A stretch of 64,000 nt of DNA from Gardnerella vaginalis (GCA_946997215.1 CAMPUL010000002.1:18470-82469); one strand, 5' to 3'. Positions 28,001 to 37,623 are shown, counted from the stretch's first letter. Made by a program: numbers and translations. The notes: generated from the sequence alone by a model not told the origin.

Positions 28001-28856
28001 CTAAGTTTTTAAGCTTTCCTGTATGCTTCAAATACTTTGCGCCAATAGTGGCCATGTCCATAAGACAAATCGGCTTATTTGTGCGGTTAAGCTCTTCTCG
28101 TAATTTAAGATAACGATTAAATGCATCTTTTACTTGCTCGTCATCTATTTGCACGTTTTCAAAATGCGTTCCAAAAGTAGTATGTCGGCAATGGTCGGAC
28201 CAATACGTGTCTATTACTTTTATTTCTGTAATAGTTGGATTGCGATTTTCGCTTCTAAAATAGTCTTGGCAGAATTTAGCATCAGCCAAGTCCATTGCTA
28301 GCGCTCGGTCTTCAATGAATTTTTGTAAACCATTGGAATCTAAATCGTTAAATCCGTCTAATACTTCTACGTTCGCTGGAACAATCGTCTCGCTTTTAAG
28401 CGTATCAACACTATCTAGCGATGCTTCGCGAGCTTCTACTGGATTAATAACGTAGTGTTTAATTGAGTCAAGTTCTTCTTTAGACAAATTGCCGTTAAAA
28501 GCAAGAATTTGAGCAGTTCTAACTTTAGGACATTCTCCCTGGCTAATCATTTGTACGCATTCGCTTGCGGATTGCGCGCGCTGATCAAACTGGCCAGGAA
28601 GGAACTCTATAGCAAAAACATGTTCATTTGTGCTAATAGGCAAGTAGTCGTAAGTGTTGTCTACTGTAGGCTCGCTAAAAACCGTTTTAACAGCAGTGTT
28701 AAAAAGATCTTTAGATATTCCTTCTACATCATACCTGTTTATTATGCGCGTTGATTTTAGAGAATCAATACCAAGAATCTCTTTAAGCTCGTGATTAAGA
28801 TGTTGGGCTTTTATATCGAAACCGGATCGTTTTTCAACATAAACGCGAAATACCAC
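25083..28856 (-). CDS. purL: phosphoribosylformylglycinamidine synthase, single-chain PurL (PurS-PurL-PurQ)
   Basis: Fourth purine step, converts FGAR to FGAM using ATP and glutamine. 1257 residues in one chain, the large type. A PurS-like N-domain comes first, then two AIR-synthetase-like halves (SDHCRHTTFGTHFENV, NETHNHPTEIEPFGGAATC). A C-terminal class-I glutaminase follows with nucleophile Cys in MLGICNGFQAL and FPGNNCEYDT, GGFSGGDEPDGS and SHGEGRF. I start it at the GTG at 28856 because GGCAGGT lies 5 nt before it and the protein then opens VFRVYVEKRSG; a TTG six codons upstream is less likely. It is placed between purC and purF. Confidence 0.96.
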   Translation of the reverse strand: MVFRVYVEKRSGFDIKAQHLNHELKEILGIDSLKSTRIINRYDVEGISKDLFNTAVKTVFSEPTVDNTYDYLPISTNEHVFAIEFLPGQFDQRAQSASECVQMISQGECPKVRTAQILAFNGNLSKEELDSIKHYVINPVEAREASLDSVDTLKSETIVPANVEVLDGFNDLDSNGLQKFIEDRALAMDLADAKFCQDYFRSENRNPTITEIKVIDTYWSDHCRHTTFGTHFENVQIDDEQVKDAFNRYLKLREELNRTNKPICLMDMATIGAKYLKHTGKLKNLDESEEINACTVKVKVDVNGHDEDWLFLFKNETHNHPTEIEPFGGAATCIGGCIRDPLSGRSYVYQAMRVTGAADPRTPISETLEGKLSQRKIVTSAAAGYSSYGNQIGLATGEVHEIYHPGYVAKRMEVGAVVAATPADHVRRETPEPGDVIILLGGRTGRDGIGGATGASKAQDADSIEECGAEVQKGNAPIERKLQRLFRRKDACRLIKRCNDFGAGGVSVATGEIADGLIINLDKVSKKYEGLDGTELAISESQERMAVDVSASDADEFLSYARQENLEAQIVATVTKEARMKMTWRGKTIVDLSRKFLASNGAPKTQDIHVENGKNYATKWQDESGVYSDKSLAERIKNLVSNINVCSNKGLSEMFDSTIGAATVLMPFGGRRQLTPAQAMSAKFPVFGETNTASAMSWGFNPYIMEKNQFTGAYISVVESLAKLVASGFTIENAYLSLQEYFGKPQNVPERWGKPTAAVLGALSAQIDFGVGAIGGKDSMSGSFENLDVPPTLISFAVSTGDARNVVSPEFKKTNSKILRILPKYKEDGITPNAQSFLEAIRIVENLTSNKRALAISTPGFGASAESLFKMALGNHIGLKLNDSVKTDDLFKSRYGTFFVEVEEDFNVDDFSSKFSEDLVNVEVIGQTCNEFKLYACNEIISLDDLQEDWESPLEGIFPYRGKGSAVREINSTNRKPVRNHMKSNRRTPLSKPRVIIPVFPGNNCEYDTQAAFEKAGAECKTLIINNLSADDVVESAKELVKEINKSQIVMIPGGFSGGDEPDGSAKFITAFFRNPAVSDSVRDLLNNRDGLMLGICNGFQALIKLGLVPFGDIIPMDAECPTLTFNTIGRHQSKIVRTRVASNLSPWLSNCKVGDVHSVAISHGEGRFVALPEVMDTLIQNGQIATQYVDSNGVPSMNLKVNPNGSLMAVEGITSPDGRVFGKMGHCERSGNGLYVNIPDFRTQNIFSAGVEYFTS

Positions 28857-28949
28857 GGTGAACCTGCCTTGCAATTGTAGTTTTGGCTATTGTGTTTGGC
28901 TATTTTTTATTTGTTTTATTTGTTTTATTTTATTTGTTTAAGAACGCGC

Positions 28950-28978
28950 GTGGCTCGCACCTAAAAGATGCGAGCCAC
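28950..28978. other. strong hairpin between purC and purL
   Basis: GTGGCTCGCA (28950-28959) and TGCGAGCCAC (28969-28978) form a perfect 10-bp GC-rich stem with a 9-nt loop, 7 bp behind the purC stop. Neither strand has a T-run right after it, so it is not a classical terminator. It may be an mRNA processing or stability element or a weak terminator. The rest of the spacer is AT-rich with ATTTGTTTT-like repeats. Confidence 0.75.
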
Positions 28979-28985
28979 ATTAAAA

Positions 28986-29765
28986 TCATTGTTCAGCACA
29001 ATCGTTTGGATTAACTTCATCGAAGTTTACTCCTTCGCTTTGCGCAAGAGATTTAAGCCTCGAGAATATTTCTTCGTAGGCTGGAATTATGTCTCCTAAA
29101 TCGCGTCTGAACAAGTCTTTATCTAAATGACTTACTTCGGAGCTTGTATTGCGCTTATCCCAAAGTCGGCACGTATCTGGCGTTATCTCGTCTGCAAGAA
29201 GAATATTTCCTTGCGCATCAACGCCTTCTTCAATCTTAAAGTCAACGAGTTGAACGTCGATTTTGTTGAAAATATCCAAAAGTGCATTGTTTACAGCGTG
29301 AGCTTGCTTTGTAATTTCTGCCATTTCGCTTTCACTAGCAAGACCTAAAGCCACAACGCCTTCTGGGTTAATAAAAGGATCACCAAGATCGTCTGACTTT
29401 ACGCAAAACTCCAAAAGAGGCTTTTTTAGAGCAGTTCCTTCTTTAACGGCATATCGTTTTGCAAAAGAACCAGCAGCCATGTTTCGCATTATTATTTCTA
29501 GAGGAAACATCTTCATGCGCTTTACAAGTTGCTCGGTATTCGAGATTCTGCCAAGAAAATGGCTTTTAACTCCACGAGCTTTAAGAAGATTAAACAGTAG
29601 AGAAGTGATTTGATTATTTAAGCTGCCTTTTCCAGCAATTTGAGCCTTTTTAAGGCCATTGCCAGCCGTAGCTTGATTCATGTATTGAACCCACAGAACA
29701 TTATCGTTACTTGTGGCATACAATTTCTTTGCTTTGCCTTCATACAACTTGTCAAGTTTTTCCAT
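28986..29765 (-). CDS. purC: phosphoribosylaminoimidazole-succinocarboxamide synthase (SAICAR synthetase)
   Basis: Adds aspartate to CAIR using ATP. 259 residues, within the family range. It begins with [15 protein letters not shown] and contains [16 protein letters not shown], the VDFKIE strand and [16 protein letters not shown] with the metal-binding acid residues. GAGAGAGG about 8 nt before the ATG serves as ribosome site. It is separated from purT by 171 bp, enough for its own promoter, and from purL by 129 bp with a strong hairpin. The enzymes making its substrate (PurE/PurK) and acting next (PurB) are not in the window. Confidence 0.97.
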   Translation of the reverse strand: MEKLDKLYEGKAKKLYATSNDNVLWVQYMNQATAGNGLKKAQIAGKGSLNNQITSLLFNLLKARGVKSHFLGRISNTEQLVKRMKMFPLEIIMRNMAAGSFAKRYAVKEGTALKKPLLEFCVKSDDLGDPFINPEGVVALGLASESEMAEITKQAHAVNNALLDIFNKIDVQLVDFKIEEGVDAQGNILLADEITPDTCRLWDKRNTSSEVSHLDKDLFRRDLGDIIPAYEEIFSRLKSLAQSEGVNFDEVNPNDCAEQ

Positions 29766-29936
29766 TGACGTGCCTCTCTCGTTGTATCCATGGCTGAATG
29801 TTGCAAACCATCATTATTTGAAGGTTTATTCAACCGTCAGCAAGATTAGACTAACAATTGTTACCTACATTTTGTTTGGATTATTTTTTGATTTTTTGTC
29901 TAATAAAAGTAGTAAAAACCTTGACTTTTCAACGTT

Positions 29937-31310
29937 TTACGATGGCAGTTCTATTGTGCGTATTTTGCTTGCAATGCGTGTCGCACAAGATTTTGCGTCA
30001 TTTACGCTGTTCGATACTGTCAAAATAACACCCATTCGTCTTGAGCCGTGAACTTCTGGTTTTCCAAAAATTCGTATATCGCATCTTGTGCAATCTTCTT
30101 CGTCTAATGCTTGCGCAAGATTTGTAAATCCTACAGCACCGTTTCCTTGCACAACAAGTGCGTGACTTAATGCGACTTCGTTATCTTTTAAGCAAAGAGA
30201 AGTGTGCTTTTGTGTGATTGGAACACCTAATATTGCTAAAACATGCAAAGCAAACTCGCTGTAGTATTGCGAAATCATTGTTACCATGCCAGTGTCGTGC
30301 GGTCTAGGAGATAACTCGTTAAAAAGTAAATCTCCATTCTTAAGAACAAAAAGTTCTACGCCGTAAATGCCCCAGCCTGTTTCGCCGTTTTCTTTTGCTA
30401 TTTTGCTTAAACCTTCTACGGCTTGTTTTGCAATATTTTGAGCTGATTTTCTAACGTTTTCTGGTATGTTTGCTGGTTGCCATGATTGCCTGTAGTCGCC
30501 GTTTTCTTGGCATTGTGCAATAGGCTCGCATGTTATTATTCCAGCGCTTGAGCACACTGTTAAAACCGTTAATTCGTAGTCTAAAGGCGCTAACGCTTCC
30601 ACTATTATGCGAGATATATCTTCACTATTTTCACTATCTTCACTTTGCAAGTTTTGTGTTTTATGCTTAGATCTTCTTCCATTTTGAGCTTTAAACCAAG
30701 CATCTTCAAGATTTTTAGGATCTTTTACAATAGATTGACCGTGACCAGAAGAGCTCATAACTGGTTTTACTACGCATGGATACCCTACGATTTTTGCTCC
30801 CTCTTCTAATTCTTCGTAGCTTGAAGCAAAACAGTATGGTGTAGTAGGAAGTCCAATTTTTTCGTGTGCGATTTTTCGCAAAGCTTCGCGATCCATTGCA
30901 ATCGAAGTGATACTAGAGCCTGGAACGACTTGAATTTTTTTGTTTTTAACTACGTCTTTTAATACTTCGGTTGATATTGCTTCAACTTCTGGGATTATTA
31001 TGTTTGGGTTTATGTTGTTTATTAGTTCTTGCAATTTTTTAGAATCGCTCATGTCTAAAACGCGATTTTCTTGCGCAACTTGCATTGCTGGAGCATTCGC
31101 ATAACTATCTGCAGCAAATACTTTAATACCAAGTCTTATAAGCTCTATAGCGATTTCTTTTCCAAGCTCTCCAGACCCTAGAAGAAGAGCTTTTGTTGTG
31201 TATGACGTTGAATTTAGAATGCCAAAAGTGCGATTATTTTCAACGCTTTTCCAATGTTCTGCTTGCTCATTGAGCATGCTAGTTGCATTTGATTTTTGCA
31301 AAAAACTCAT
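29937..31310 (-). CDS. purT: formate-dependent GAR formyltransferase
   Basis: Formylates GAR with formate and ATP, the folate-independent alternative to PurN. A 457-residue ATP-grasp protein. PurT hallmarks: LLLGSGELGKEIAIELIRLG, DSYANAPAMQVAQ, IIPEVEAIST, GYPCVVKPVMSSSGHGQS, LSPRPHDTGMVTM and the C-terminal FGKPEVHGSRRMGVIL. These set it apart from PurK. An Asn/Ser/Lys-rich insert lies near residues 212-228. It is the first gene of the minus-strand pur group. No clear Shine-Dalgarno precedes the ATG. purN is absent from the window, so formate could supply this carbon. Confidence 0.95.
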   Translation of the reverse strand: MSFLQKSNATSMLNEQAEHWKSVENNRTFGILNSTSYTTKALLLGSGELGKEIAIELIRLGIKVFAADSYANAPAMQVAQENRVLDMSDSKKLQELINNINPNIIIPEVEAISTEVLKDVVKNKKIQVVPGSSITSIAMDREALRKIAHEKIGLPTTPYCFASSYEELEEGAKIVGYPCVVKPVMSSSGHGQSIVKDPKNLEDAWFKAQNGRRSKHKTQNLQSEDSENSEDISRIIVEALAPLDYELTVLTVCSSAGIITCEPIAQCQENGDYRQSWQPANIPENVRKSAQNIAKQAVEGLSKIAKENGETGWGIYGVELFVLKNGDLLFNELSPRPHDTGMVTMISQYYSEFALHVLAILGVPITQKHTSLCLKDNEVALSHALVVQGNGAVGFTNLAQALDEEDCTRCDIRIFGKPEVHGSRRMGVILTVSNSVNDAKSCATRIASKIRTIELPS

Positions 31311-31393
31311 AGTCTTATTGTGTCATTAAGTAACGTCGTATTTTGTGCGACGCGCCGAAAATCGCAAGGGTAGCGCAAACGAGAAAAATCGTG

Positions 31394-31399
31394 TATAGT
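31394..31399 (+). promoter_or_regulatory. candidate -10 of the tRNA-His promoter
   Basis: TATAGT lies 43 bp before the tRNA. I see no canonical -35 at 16-18 bp upstream, so the call is weak. Confidence 0.4.
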
Positions 31400-31442
31400 A
31401 TTCCTCTGTTGTGCGATTCCCGAAGGGTTTCGCGCTGTAATG

Positions 31443-31518
31443 GTGGCTATAGCTCAGTCGGTAGAGCATCTGATTGTGGTTCAGAAGGTCGCGCGTTCAA
31501 GCCGCGTTAGCCACCCCA
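31443..31518 (+). tRNA. tRNA-His (anticodon GTG)
   Basis: The acceptor arms GTGGCTA/TAGCCAC pair fully and the discriminator is C. Anticodon stem TCTGA/TCAGA closes the loop TTGTGGT, so the anticodon is GTG (His). The T loop is TTCAAGC. A G at 31442 can supply the extra G(-1) typical of tRNA-His. CCA is encoded in the gene (31516-31518). Confidence 0.96.
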
Positions 31519-31521
31519 CTT

Positions 31522-31552
31522 AATCGGCTGTTTTTCAGCCGATTTTTTTTTT
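31522..31552 (+). terminator. rho-independent terminator of tRNA-His
   Basis: AATCGGCTG and CAGCCGATT pair perfectly around a TTTTT loop and run into a long T-tract. It begins 4 bp after the tRNA. Confidence 0.95.
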
Positions 31553-31780
31553 CTTTGTTTATGTATGCGTTCTGGCTGCGTTTTAACTGTGTTTGTGTTT
31601 TGTTTTATATCTTGTTGCATGCAATGGAGTAGAATAAGTAAGGCTATTAATTAGATAATATTGATTGGATAATTTTAAGTAATTCGGTTGGTGTTTGTAC
31701 TTAATGTGAATGATTGCTGGCGATTAGCTTGCTAGTTGTTAGCGGTTTCTGTACGCGCATTTTATGGAGGAGCGATTTAT

Positions 31781-34501
31781 ATGCCAAACAAGGGTGGTAA
31801 GCAGTCTAAAGCGCAGACTAATGAGCCATTTTGGGAGTCTGCTCTGCTTTTTGTTCCGCGTGTTATTGGCAAAGCAGTTCGCTCGCTTTTTGGAGTTGGT
31901 CAATATGATGAAGCCTACCGTAGAGACGGATTGTGCTTTGTAATGCTTATTCTTGCTGTTCTTTTTTGCGCATCTGAATGGTTTAGAGTTAGCGGATTTT
32001 TAGGCGTTGCTTTGCACTCTTTATCTTCCGCGATTTTTGGCATTATGAGCGTTGTTTTGCCAGTGTGGCTTAGTGCGGTTGCTATTAGGCTTATGCGAAA
32101 TAGTGGTGCTAAATCTGGCAATCCTCGCGTTATAGGTGGTTTTGTTCTTCTTCTATGGTCAATTTGCTCAATTTTAGACATTTTAATTGCAAGCAAAAAT
32201 CAAGAATTTAATATAGATGATTTGCAAAAATCTGGCGGATTATTAGGATTCTTCTTAGGTTCTCCTTTGGCCTGGGGATTGTCTAGGATTTTTGCTCTTA
32301 CAATTTTTGTTATTATTGCAATTTTTGCTATTTTAATGATTCTTAAATTACATGTTGAAGATGTGACTCAATTTGTTTCATCTGTTTTCTCTAAAAAGTC
32401 AAAGAATAATCAAGACTTAGAGAATACAGATGATGAAAATTCGAGTAATAGCAGCGATAATCTTGAGTTTGCAGAAGGCGTTCCAGCTCACGACTCTTCC
32501 GATGACGAAAAGTTGCGTAAAGATTTGCACAATTCAATAATTTCTAAGATTTTTAATTCTTTGTTTGGTTCTAAAAAGAAGAGTAATAATAGTGAACTTT
32601 TAGATGCGTATGCTGGAGATGACGCTTTTCTTAGCGCTTCTTCTAAGCCAAGTCAAGACGGCTACTCTATTGAAGACTACGGCTCTAAATCGGACCCACA
32701 AGAAGATCAGAATCAAAGTAATCATCCGCGTGTTGTTGCTTCTAATGGTGTTTCTAATGGAATTCCTGGTGCTAATTCTTCGCCATCTTCTGGTCAAATG
32801 TATATTGACGAGTTTCCAAAAGCGCCAATTAGTGGCGAATCGCAATATAGCGGTGACCCATGGAGTAAGATGCCTGGTCAGCAGTTGGATCAATATAGAT
32901 CATCGCAAGAAAATGATGAAAATAGTGTGAACAACGCCAATAATGCGAATGATTCTAGCGATTTTAGCGATTCTTCAAACAATAATTCCAATGAGTACAA
33001 TGAAGAGCCGTACAGATTGCCAGATTTGAACATGCTCGTTCACGGAAAACCGCACGCAACTAGAACTCCTGCAAACGATCGCGTAATTCGCGCGCTAACT
33101 TCTACGTTTGAACAGTTTGAAGTAGATGCAAAAGTTATTGGCTTTTTAAGGGGTCCTTCTGTTACTCAATACGAAGTTGAGCTGGGGCCTGGAGTAAAAG
33201 TTGAAAAAGTCACAAATCTTCAAAAAAATATTGCATACGCTGTAGCAAGCACAGATGTGCGTATTTTGTCTCCAATTCCAGGCAAGTCTGCGATTGGTAT
33301 AGAGATTCCAAACGTAGATAGAGAGATTGTAAACCTTGGAGATGTTTTAAGGTCAGATAAAGCTCGCCAGGATTCAAATCCTATGCTCACTGGAGTTGGT
33401 AAAGACGTTGAGGGTCATTTTGTAACTGCTGCTCTAGATAAAATGCCACATTTGCTTGTTGCTGGTGCTACTGGTTCTGGAAAGTCAAGCTTTATAAACT
33501 CTATGCTAACTTCGATTATTATGCGTTCTACTCCAGAGCAGGTTCGCATGATTTTGGTAGATCCAAAGCGAGTAGAGCTTTCTGCATATGCTGGGATTCC
33601 GCATTTGCTAACTCCGATTATTACAGACCCTAAGAAGGCAGCTCAAGCTCTTGAATGGGTTGTTAAAGAGATGGACTCGCGCTATGACGACTTGCAATTT
33701 TTTGGTTTCCGTCATGTTAAAGACTTTAACAAGGCAGTGCGCGAAGGCAAGGTTCATGCGCCAAAAGGCTCTGAGCGAAAAGTTGCTCCATACCCGTATT
33801 TGCTTGTTGTTGTAGACGAGATGGCTGATTTGATGATGGTTGCAAAAAACGACGTTGAAAGTTCTATTCAGCGCATTACTCAGCTTGCTCGTGCTGCAGG
33901 CGTGCATTTGGTTCTTGCAACTCAGCGCCCGTCTGTTGATGTTGTAACTGGCTTAATTAAGGCGAATATTCCATCTCGTTTGGCTTTTGCTACGTCTTCT
34001 GCTACGGATTCGCGCGTTATTTTAGACACTGTTGGCGCGGAAACTTTGATTGGTCAAGGAGATGCGTTGTTCCTTCCAATGGGTGCTGCTAAGCCTCAGC
34101 GAGTTCAGGGCTCTTGGGTTAGCGAATCGGAAATTCGCAAAGCTGTAGAATATGTTAGAACTCAGCGAAAGCCTAGATATAGGGAAGACATTGAGCAAAT
34201 GGCTGCAAAAGCAGACGAACAGGCTCAAATTCAAGCTAAAACAACAGATATTGGCGACGATATGGATGAGCTTCTTCAAGCTGCCGAGCTTGTTGTTGGT
34301 GCGCAATTTGGATCCACGTCTATGCTTCAACGAAAACTTCGTGTTGGATTCTCTAAGGCAGGCAGACTTATGGATTTGCTTGAATCGCGTGGCGTTGTTG
34401 GGCCTTCGGAAGGCTCTAAAGCGCGTGAGGTTCTTGTTCAACCGCAAGATTTGCCTAAAGTATTAGCTTTTATTAAAGGCGAGTCTGATTCTTTGAATTA
34501 A
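31781..34501 (+). CDS. ftsK: FtsK/SpoIIIE DNA translocase
   Basis: Septal DNA pump for chromosome segregation. 906 residues from the ATG at 31781, with TGGAGGAGCG upstream. A longer frame from 31736 starts before this Shine-Dalgarno. Four or five N-terminal membrane helices lie at about 45-200. A Ser/Asn/Asp-rich linker follows to about residue 415, then the motor: Walker [10 protein letters not shown] at 562-570, Walker [16 protein letters not shown]-terminal gamma winged-helix domain follows ([20 protein letters not shown]). It is therefore a chromosome translocase, not a type VII EccC. The stop codon lies in a 24-bp-period direct repeat. Confidence 0.96.
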   Translation: MPNKGGKQSKAQTNEPFWESALLFVPRVIGKAVRSLFGVGQYDEAYRRDGLCFVMLILAVLFCASEWFRVSGFLGVALHSLSSAIFGIMSVVLPVWLSAVAIRLMRNSGAKSGNPRVIGGFVLLLWSICSILDILIASKNQEFNIDDLQKSGGLLGFFLGSPLAWGLSRIFALTIFVIIAIFAILMILKLHVEDVTQFVSSVFSKKSKNNQDLENTDDENSSNSSDNLEFAEGVPAHDSSDDEKLRKDLHNSIISKIFNSLFGSKKKSNNSELLDAYAGDDAFLSASSKPSQDGYSIEDYGSKSDPQEDQNQSNHPRVVASNGVSNGIPGANSSPSSGQMYIDEFPKAPISGESQYSGDPWSKMPGQQLDQYRSSQENDENSVNNANNANDSSDFSDSSNNNSNEYNEEPYRLPDLNMLVHGKPHATRTPANDRVIRALTSTFEQFEVDAKVIGFLRGPSVTQYEVELGPGVKVEKVTNLQKNIAYAVASTDVRILSPIPGKSAIGIEIPNVDREIVNLGDVLRSDKARQDSNPMLTGVGKDVEGHFVTAALDKMPHLLVAGATGSGKSSFINSMLTSIIMRSTPEQVRMILVDPKRVELSAYAGIPHLLTPIITDPKKAAQALEWVVKEMDSRYDDLQFFGFRHVKDFNKAVREGKVHAPKGSERKVAPYPYLLVVVDEMADLMMVAKNDVESSIQRITQLARAAGVHLVLATQRPSVDVVTGLIKANIPSRLAFATSSATDSRVILDTVGAETLIGQGDALFLPMGAAKPQRVQGSWVSESEIRKAVEYVRTQRKPRYREDIEQMAAKADEQAQIQAKTTDIGDDMDELLQAAELVVGAQFGSTSMLQRKLRVGFSKAGRLMDLLESRGVVGPSEGSKAREVLVQPQDLPKVLAFIKGESDSLN

Positions 34502-34526
34502 GCATAATTAAACACTTTGAATTAAG
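34491..34526 (+). repeat. spaced 12-bp duplication across the ftsK stop codon
   Basis: CTTTGAATTAAG occurs at 34491-34502 and 34515-34526, period 24 bp. The first copy holds the stop TAA (34499-34501) and the second carries a TAA in the same frame. Confidence 0.9.
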
Positions 34527-34617
34527 TATTGTTAAAGCATTGCTAAAGGATTGTTGTTAAATTAAGTTTTGCGTTTGCTATACCATATTTGTGTAGCGGT
34601 TATGGAGGTATTTAACG

Positions 34618-35232
34618 ATGTTGCAAAATGGTAAGTCTAAGTTGCTAGAAGGTTGGAATTGTGCTCCAAACATTGTGACTTACATAAGAATAGCTCTTTC
34701 TGTTGTATTCATCGTTTTGTATCTTATCTCTGGGCCTTGGGGCTATGCTTCTACTTCGGTTCGCTGGGCTGCGTTTGCAATGTTTATAATCGCAGCTTCA
34801 ACAGATAAATTAGACGGTTGGATGGCTAGAAAATATAATCAAGTTACAGAGCTTGGAAAACTCTTGGATCCTATTGCCGATAAGCTTTTAATACTTTCTG
34901 CTCTTATTATTGCTTCTGCTTTTGGCGAGCTTTATTGGTGGATTACTCTACTGTTTATTCTTAGAGAAATAGGCATTACCGTTTTGCGTTTTTACGTTAT
35001 AGATAAAGGCGGAAAAGTTATTGCAGCATCTTGGGCAGGAAAGTATAAGACGCTTTCTCAATCTGTTGGAATTTCAATGTTGCTTGCGCCTATTGTTCCA
35101 ATATTTTGCGCTTACAATGTTTCTGTTTGGGTTGTGTGCTATTATTCGCTTTGCTACGGATTTATAGGCATTGCTCTTGGCTTTGCGCTTTATTCTGGAT
35201 TCCTTTACGTGCGCGGTGCGTTTAAGCGATAG
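34618..35232 (+). CDS. pgsA: CDP-diacylglycerol-glycerol-3-phosphate 3-phosphatidyltransferase
   Basis: Makes phosphatidylglycerol phosphate, precursor of phosphatidylglycerol. 204 residues with several membrane helices. The CDP-alcohol phosphotransferase motif is complete: D63, D66, G67, A70, R71, G80, D84, D88 (DKLDGWMARKYN ... GKLLDPIADK). ATGGAGG lies upstream of the ATG. Phosphatidylglycerol is the expected substrate for the MprF-like and LtaS-like proteins at 14.6-21.1 kb. It is followed closely by the cinA gene, the usual order in actinobacteria. Confidence 0.93.
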   Translation: MLQNGKSKLLEGWNCAPNIVTYIRIALSVVFIVLYLISGPWGYASTSVRWAAFAMFIIAASTDKLDGWMARKYNQVTELGKLLDPIADKLLILSALIIASAFGELYWWITLLFILREIGITVLRFYVIDKGGKVIAASWAGKYKTLSQSVGISMLLAPIVPIFCAYNVSVWVVCYYSLCYGFIGIALGFALYSGFLYVRGAFKR

Positions 35233-35236
35233 TAAA

Positions 35237-35977
35237 ATGTGTGACTATTTGGCAAGTGCTTCTACGGATTCTTCTACGGATGCTTTCGCAAGTAAGATTC
35301 TCGATTTTTGTGTGAATAATTCTTTGCATATTTCTTGTGCAGAATCTTTAACAGGAGGACTTCTTGCGGATTCGTTTGTAAATATTCCTGGCGCTTCAAA
35401 GGTTTTTCTTGGTTCTGCTGTTACTTACGATATTCGCGAAAAATCTAAGATTCTTGGCGTGGATTGCAATTTGCTTAAAACTTGCGGTGCTGTAGAGCCT
35501 AGTGTTGCAAAGCAAATGGCGTTTGGTTGCGCAAGATTGTATAGCGGCGCAAAGTGGCAATACGATTGCACGGATTCTAGTAAAGATGTTGATAGCGCAG
35601 ATTTTCCTGTTATTGGATTGTCTACTACTGGCGTTGCAGGTCCTGGCCCCGATGGCTTAAAGCCACAAGGATTGGCTTACGTTGGAATTTTTATTCCAAA
35701 TGTTGCTTCAAAGCGCTGTTCTTCGCTCGATTTTGATTTAGTTTCGCTAAAAATTAACAATATTAAAGATCGTGTTTTTGATTGTGAATGTGGCAAAATA
35801 AGCAATCTTTCTTTAAGTAGATGTTGTGCTTATTCATTCGACCACGGTTTTACTCTTTGCGCTCAACTAAATATTTCTGGAGATAGAAAAGACGTTCGTA
35901 TTGGTGTTGTTAGTACGCTAATTAGGATTTTCTATGCTCTTATTTTTGAAGATTGGATTTTTTATGCGCGAGCGTGA
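35237..35977 (+). CDS. CinA C-terminal-domain protein (nicotinamide-nucleotide amidase type)
   Basis: A 246-residue protein with only the CinA C-terminal domain (CAESLTGGLLADSFVNIPGASKVF and STTGVAGPGPDGLKPQGLAYVG). The family deamidates nicotinamide mononucleotide for NAD recycling. The N-terminal MoCF-like domain of full CinA is missing. The first 20 residues are Ser/Thr/Ala-rich. Between about 185 and 220 there is a Cys- and Ser-rich insertion (SNLSLSRCCAYSF) that is unusual for the family. The ATG at 35237 is 4 bp after the pgsA stop and has no strong Shine-Dalgarno, so coupling is likely. A longer frame would overlap pgsA. Confidence 0.85.
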   Translation: MCDYLASASTDSSTDAFASKILDFCVNNSLHISCAESLTGGLLADSFVNIPGASKVFLGSAVTYDIREKSKILGVDCNLLKTCGAVEPSVAKQMAFGCARLYSGAKWQYDCTDSSKDVDSADFPVIGLSTTGVAGPGPDGLKPQGLAYVGIFIPNVASKRCSSLDFDLVSLKINNIKDRVFDCECGKISNLSLSRCCAYSFDHGFTLCAQLNISGDRKDVRIGVVSTLIRIFYALIFEDWIFYARA

Positions 35978-36197
35978 ATTTTGGGAGCTTCTTGAAGAAG
36001 TTTTTGGTAGAGAATTTGGTAGGAGTATTGCTAAAGACCAAGAGTTGCAAAAACTTGATGGTATGAGTGCTCGCGAGGCGATTGATGCTGGCGTGGAGCC
36101 TAGAATTGTTTGGAATGTTTTATGCGATCATATGAATATTCCAGATAATAAAAGGTGGGGCAAAGATCATAATGCTCCGCCGCTTCCTGCAAAATAA
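35964..36197 (+). CDS. DUF3046 domain-containing protein
   Basis: A 77-residue protein of the actinobacterial DUF3046 family (begins MREREFWELLEEVFG, contains ALDAG-like EAIDAGVEPRIVWNVLCDHMNIP). Function unknown; members almost always sit just before recA. It overlaps the end of cinA by 14 bp, and its ATG at 35964 is preferred because conserved sequence starts there. It is followed by a 242-bp spacer holding the recA promoter. Confidence 0.85.
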   Translation: MREREFWELLEEVFGREFGRSIAKDQELQKLDGMSAREAIDAGVEPRIVWNVLCDHMNIPDNKRWGKDHNAPPLPAK

Positions 36198-36265
36198 GGT
36201 TATTTTATTTTTTAATTTGATTGCGTGTATGCGTTTTTGTTGGAATTTCAAGCCAACACGCATAT

Positions 36266-36294
36266 CGAACAAATGTTCGTTTATGGTGTATAAT
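36266..36294 (+). promoter_or_regulatory. LexA (SOS) box and -10 of recA
   Basis: CGAACAAATGTTCG (36266-36279) is a perfect actinobacterial LexA palindrome of the form CGAAC-N4-GTTCG. TATAAT at 36289-36294 is a consensus -10, so the box covers the -35 region. LexA bound there would block RNA polymerase. The mRNA leader would be about 140 nt. Confidence 0.92.
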
Positions 36295-36439
36295 ATTTAA
36301 TTGTTGGTCTTCTTGCAGCGTGTAAGTGCCTATTGGTTATTGGAAAAAAGCCTTTAACCACATTGCTCTAAAACGCTTGCACGGGCATCATGTATTGAGT
36401 ATGGTCATCAATACATCGGCATGCGAAAGGAGTAATAAT

Positions 36440-37597
36440 ATGGCACAACAAGCAAAAAAGGGTGCTGTGGATCGTCTTATTGATGCCGACAAGGCAGATC
36501 CACGTAGAAAAGCAGCGCTAGAGATGGCTCTTGCAAATGTTGAAAAACAATATGGCAAGGGTTCTGCAATGCGATTAGGAGATAAGCCACTGCAAGACGT
36601 TGAGGTTATTCCTACTGGTTCTTTAGCTCTAGACATGGCTTTGGGAATTGGTGGTGTTCCTCGTGGGCGTATTGTAGAGGTTTATGGTCCAGAATCTTCT
36701 GGTAAAACAACGTTAGCTTTGCACATTGTTGCTAATGCTCAAAAGAATGGCGGAGTTGCAGCGTTTATTGATGCTGAGCATGCGTTAGATCCAGTTTATG
36801 CGCGTAAATTAGGTGTAGATACGGATTCTCTTATTGTTTCTCAGCCAGATAATGGTGAGCAAGCTTTAGAGATTGCAGATATGCTTATTCGATCTGGTGC
36901 TTTAGATGTTATAGTTGTTGATTCTGTAGCAGCGCTTGTTCCAAAAGCCGAAATTGACGGAGATATGGGAGATAGCCATGTTGGTTTGCAAGCTCGCTTA
37001 ATGAGTCAGGCTTTAAGAAAGATGACAGGAGCTTTGTCTCAAGCTGGAACAACCGCAATCTTTATTAATCAGCTTAGAGAAAAAATCGGTGTGTTCTTTG
37101 GTAATCCAGAAACAACTACAGGTGGTAAAGCTCTTAAATTCTATTCGTCTGTTCGAATGGATATTAGGCGTGTTTCTACTATTAAAAACGGAGAAGAAGC
37201 TGTTGGCAATCGAACTAAAGTAAAGATTGTTAAGAATAAAATGGCTCCTCCTTTCAAAACAGCTGAATTTGATGTTCTTTATGGAGAGGGAATATCTACT
37301 GAAGGCTCTGTAATTGATATGGCTGTACAGTGTGACGTTATTAAAAAGTCTGGTTCTTGGTTTACGTATGAGGGTGAACAGCTTGGTCAAGGTAGAGAAA
37401 ACGTGCGTCAATTCCTTAAGGATAATCCTGCTATTACGGAAGAAATTAGCGATAAAGTAAAAGTTGCTTTTGGGCTAATGAAGCCAGAAGATCAATTTGT
37501 TGAAGTAGAAGATGAAGACGATAGCGAAAAAGCAAAGTCGAATTCTAATGCAGAAAATAAGTCAGATGCTTCTAGTAAAGATTCCAAGAATAAATAG
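36440..37597 (+). CDS. recA: recombinase RecA
   Basis: Strand-exchange protein and SOS co-protease. 385 residues from the ATG at 36440, with GAAAGGAG upstream. A frame open from 36326 includes leader sequence and is not used. The Walker [10 protein letters not shown] is near residue 84 and the RecA signature [14 protein letters not shown] is near residue 235. The C-terminus is acidic and then Ser/Lys/Asn-rich. A LexA box and a consensus -10 precede it, and recX follows after 22 bp. Confidence 0.98.
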   Translation: MAQQAKKGAVDRLIDADKADPRRKAALEMALANVEKQYGKGSAMRLGDKPLQDVEVIPTGSLALDMALGIGGVPRGRIVEVYGPESSGKTTLALHIVANAQKNGGVAAFIDAEHALDPVYARKLGVDTDSLIVSQPDNGEQALEIADMLIRSGALDVIVVDSVAALVPKAEIDGDMGDSHVGLQARLMSQALRKMTGALSQAGTTAIFINQLREKIGVFFGNPETTTGGKALKFYSSVRMDIRRVSTIKNGEEAVGNRTKVKIVKNKMAPPFKTAEFDVLYGEGISTEGSVIDMAVQCDVIKKSGSWFTYEGEQLGQGRENVRQFLKDNPAITEEISDKVKVAFGLMKPEDQFVEVEDEDDSEKAKSNSNAENKSDASSKDSKNK

Positions 37598-37623
37598 TGA
37601 TAGATGAGAAGACTGATAGATGA
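37598..37623 (+). repeat. 10-bp direct repeat between recA and recX
   Basis: TGATAGATGA occurs at 37598-37607 (directly after the recA stop) and at 37614-37623. The second copy contains the recX start codon. Confidence 0.8.

Noticed and set aside
29713-30051. 112-codon open frame across the purC-purT spacer
   Set aside because: Overlaps both pur genes in antisense; the spacer itself shows no conserved protein signal.
28857-31442. Purine riboswitch or PurR-type operator in the pur cluster
   Set aside because: I looked in the spacers before purT, purC and purL and found no recognisable aptamer core or PurBox.
31781-34501. FtsK-type ATPase as the motor of a type VII secretion system for the WXG100 protein
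   Set aside because: It has a single motor domain, four or five N-terminal membrane helices and a C-terminal DNA-binding gamma domain, so it is the division translocase.
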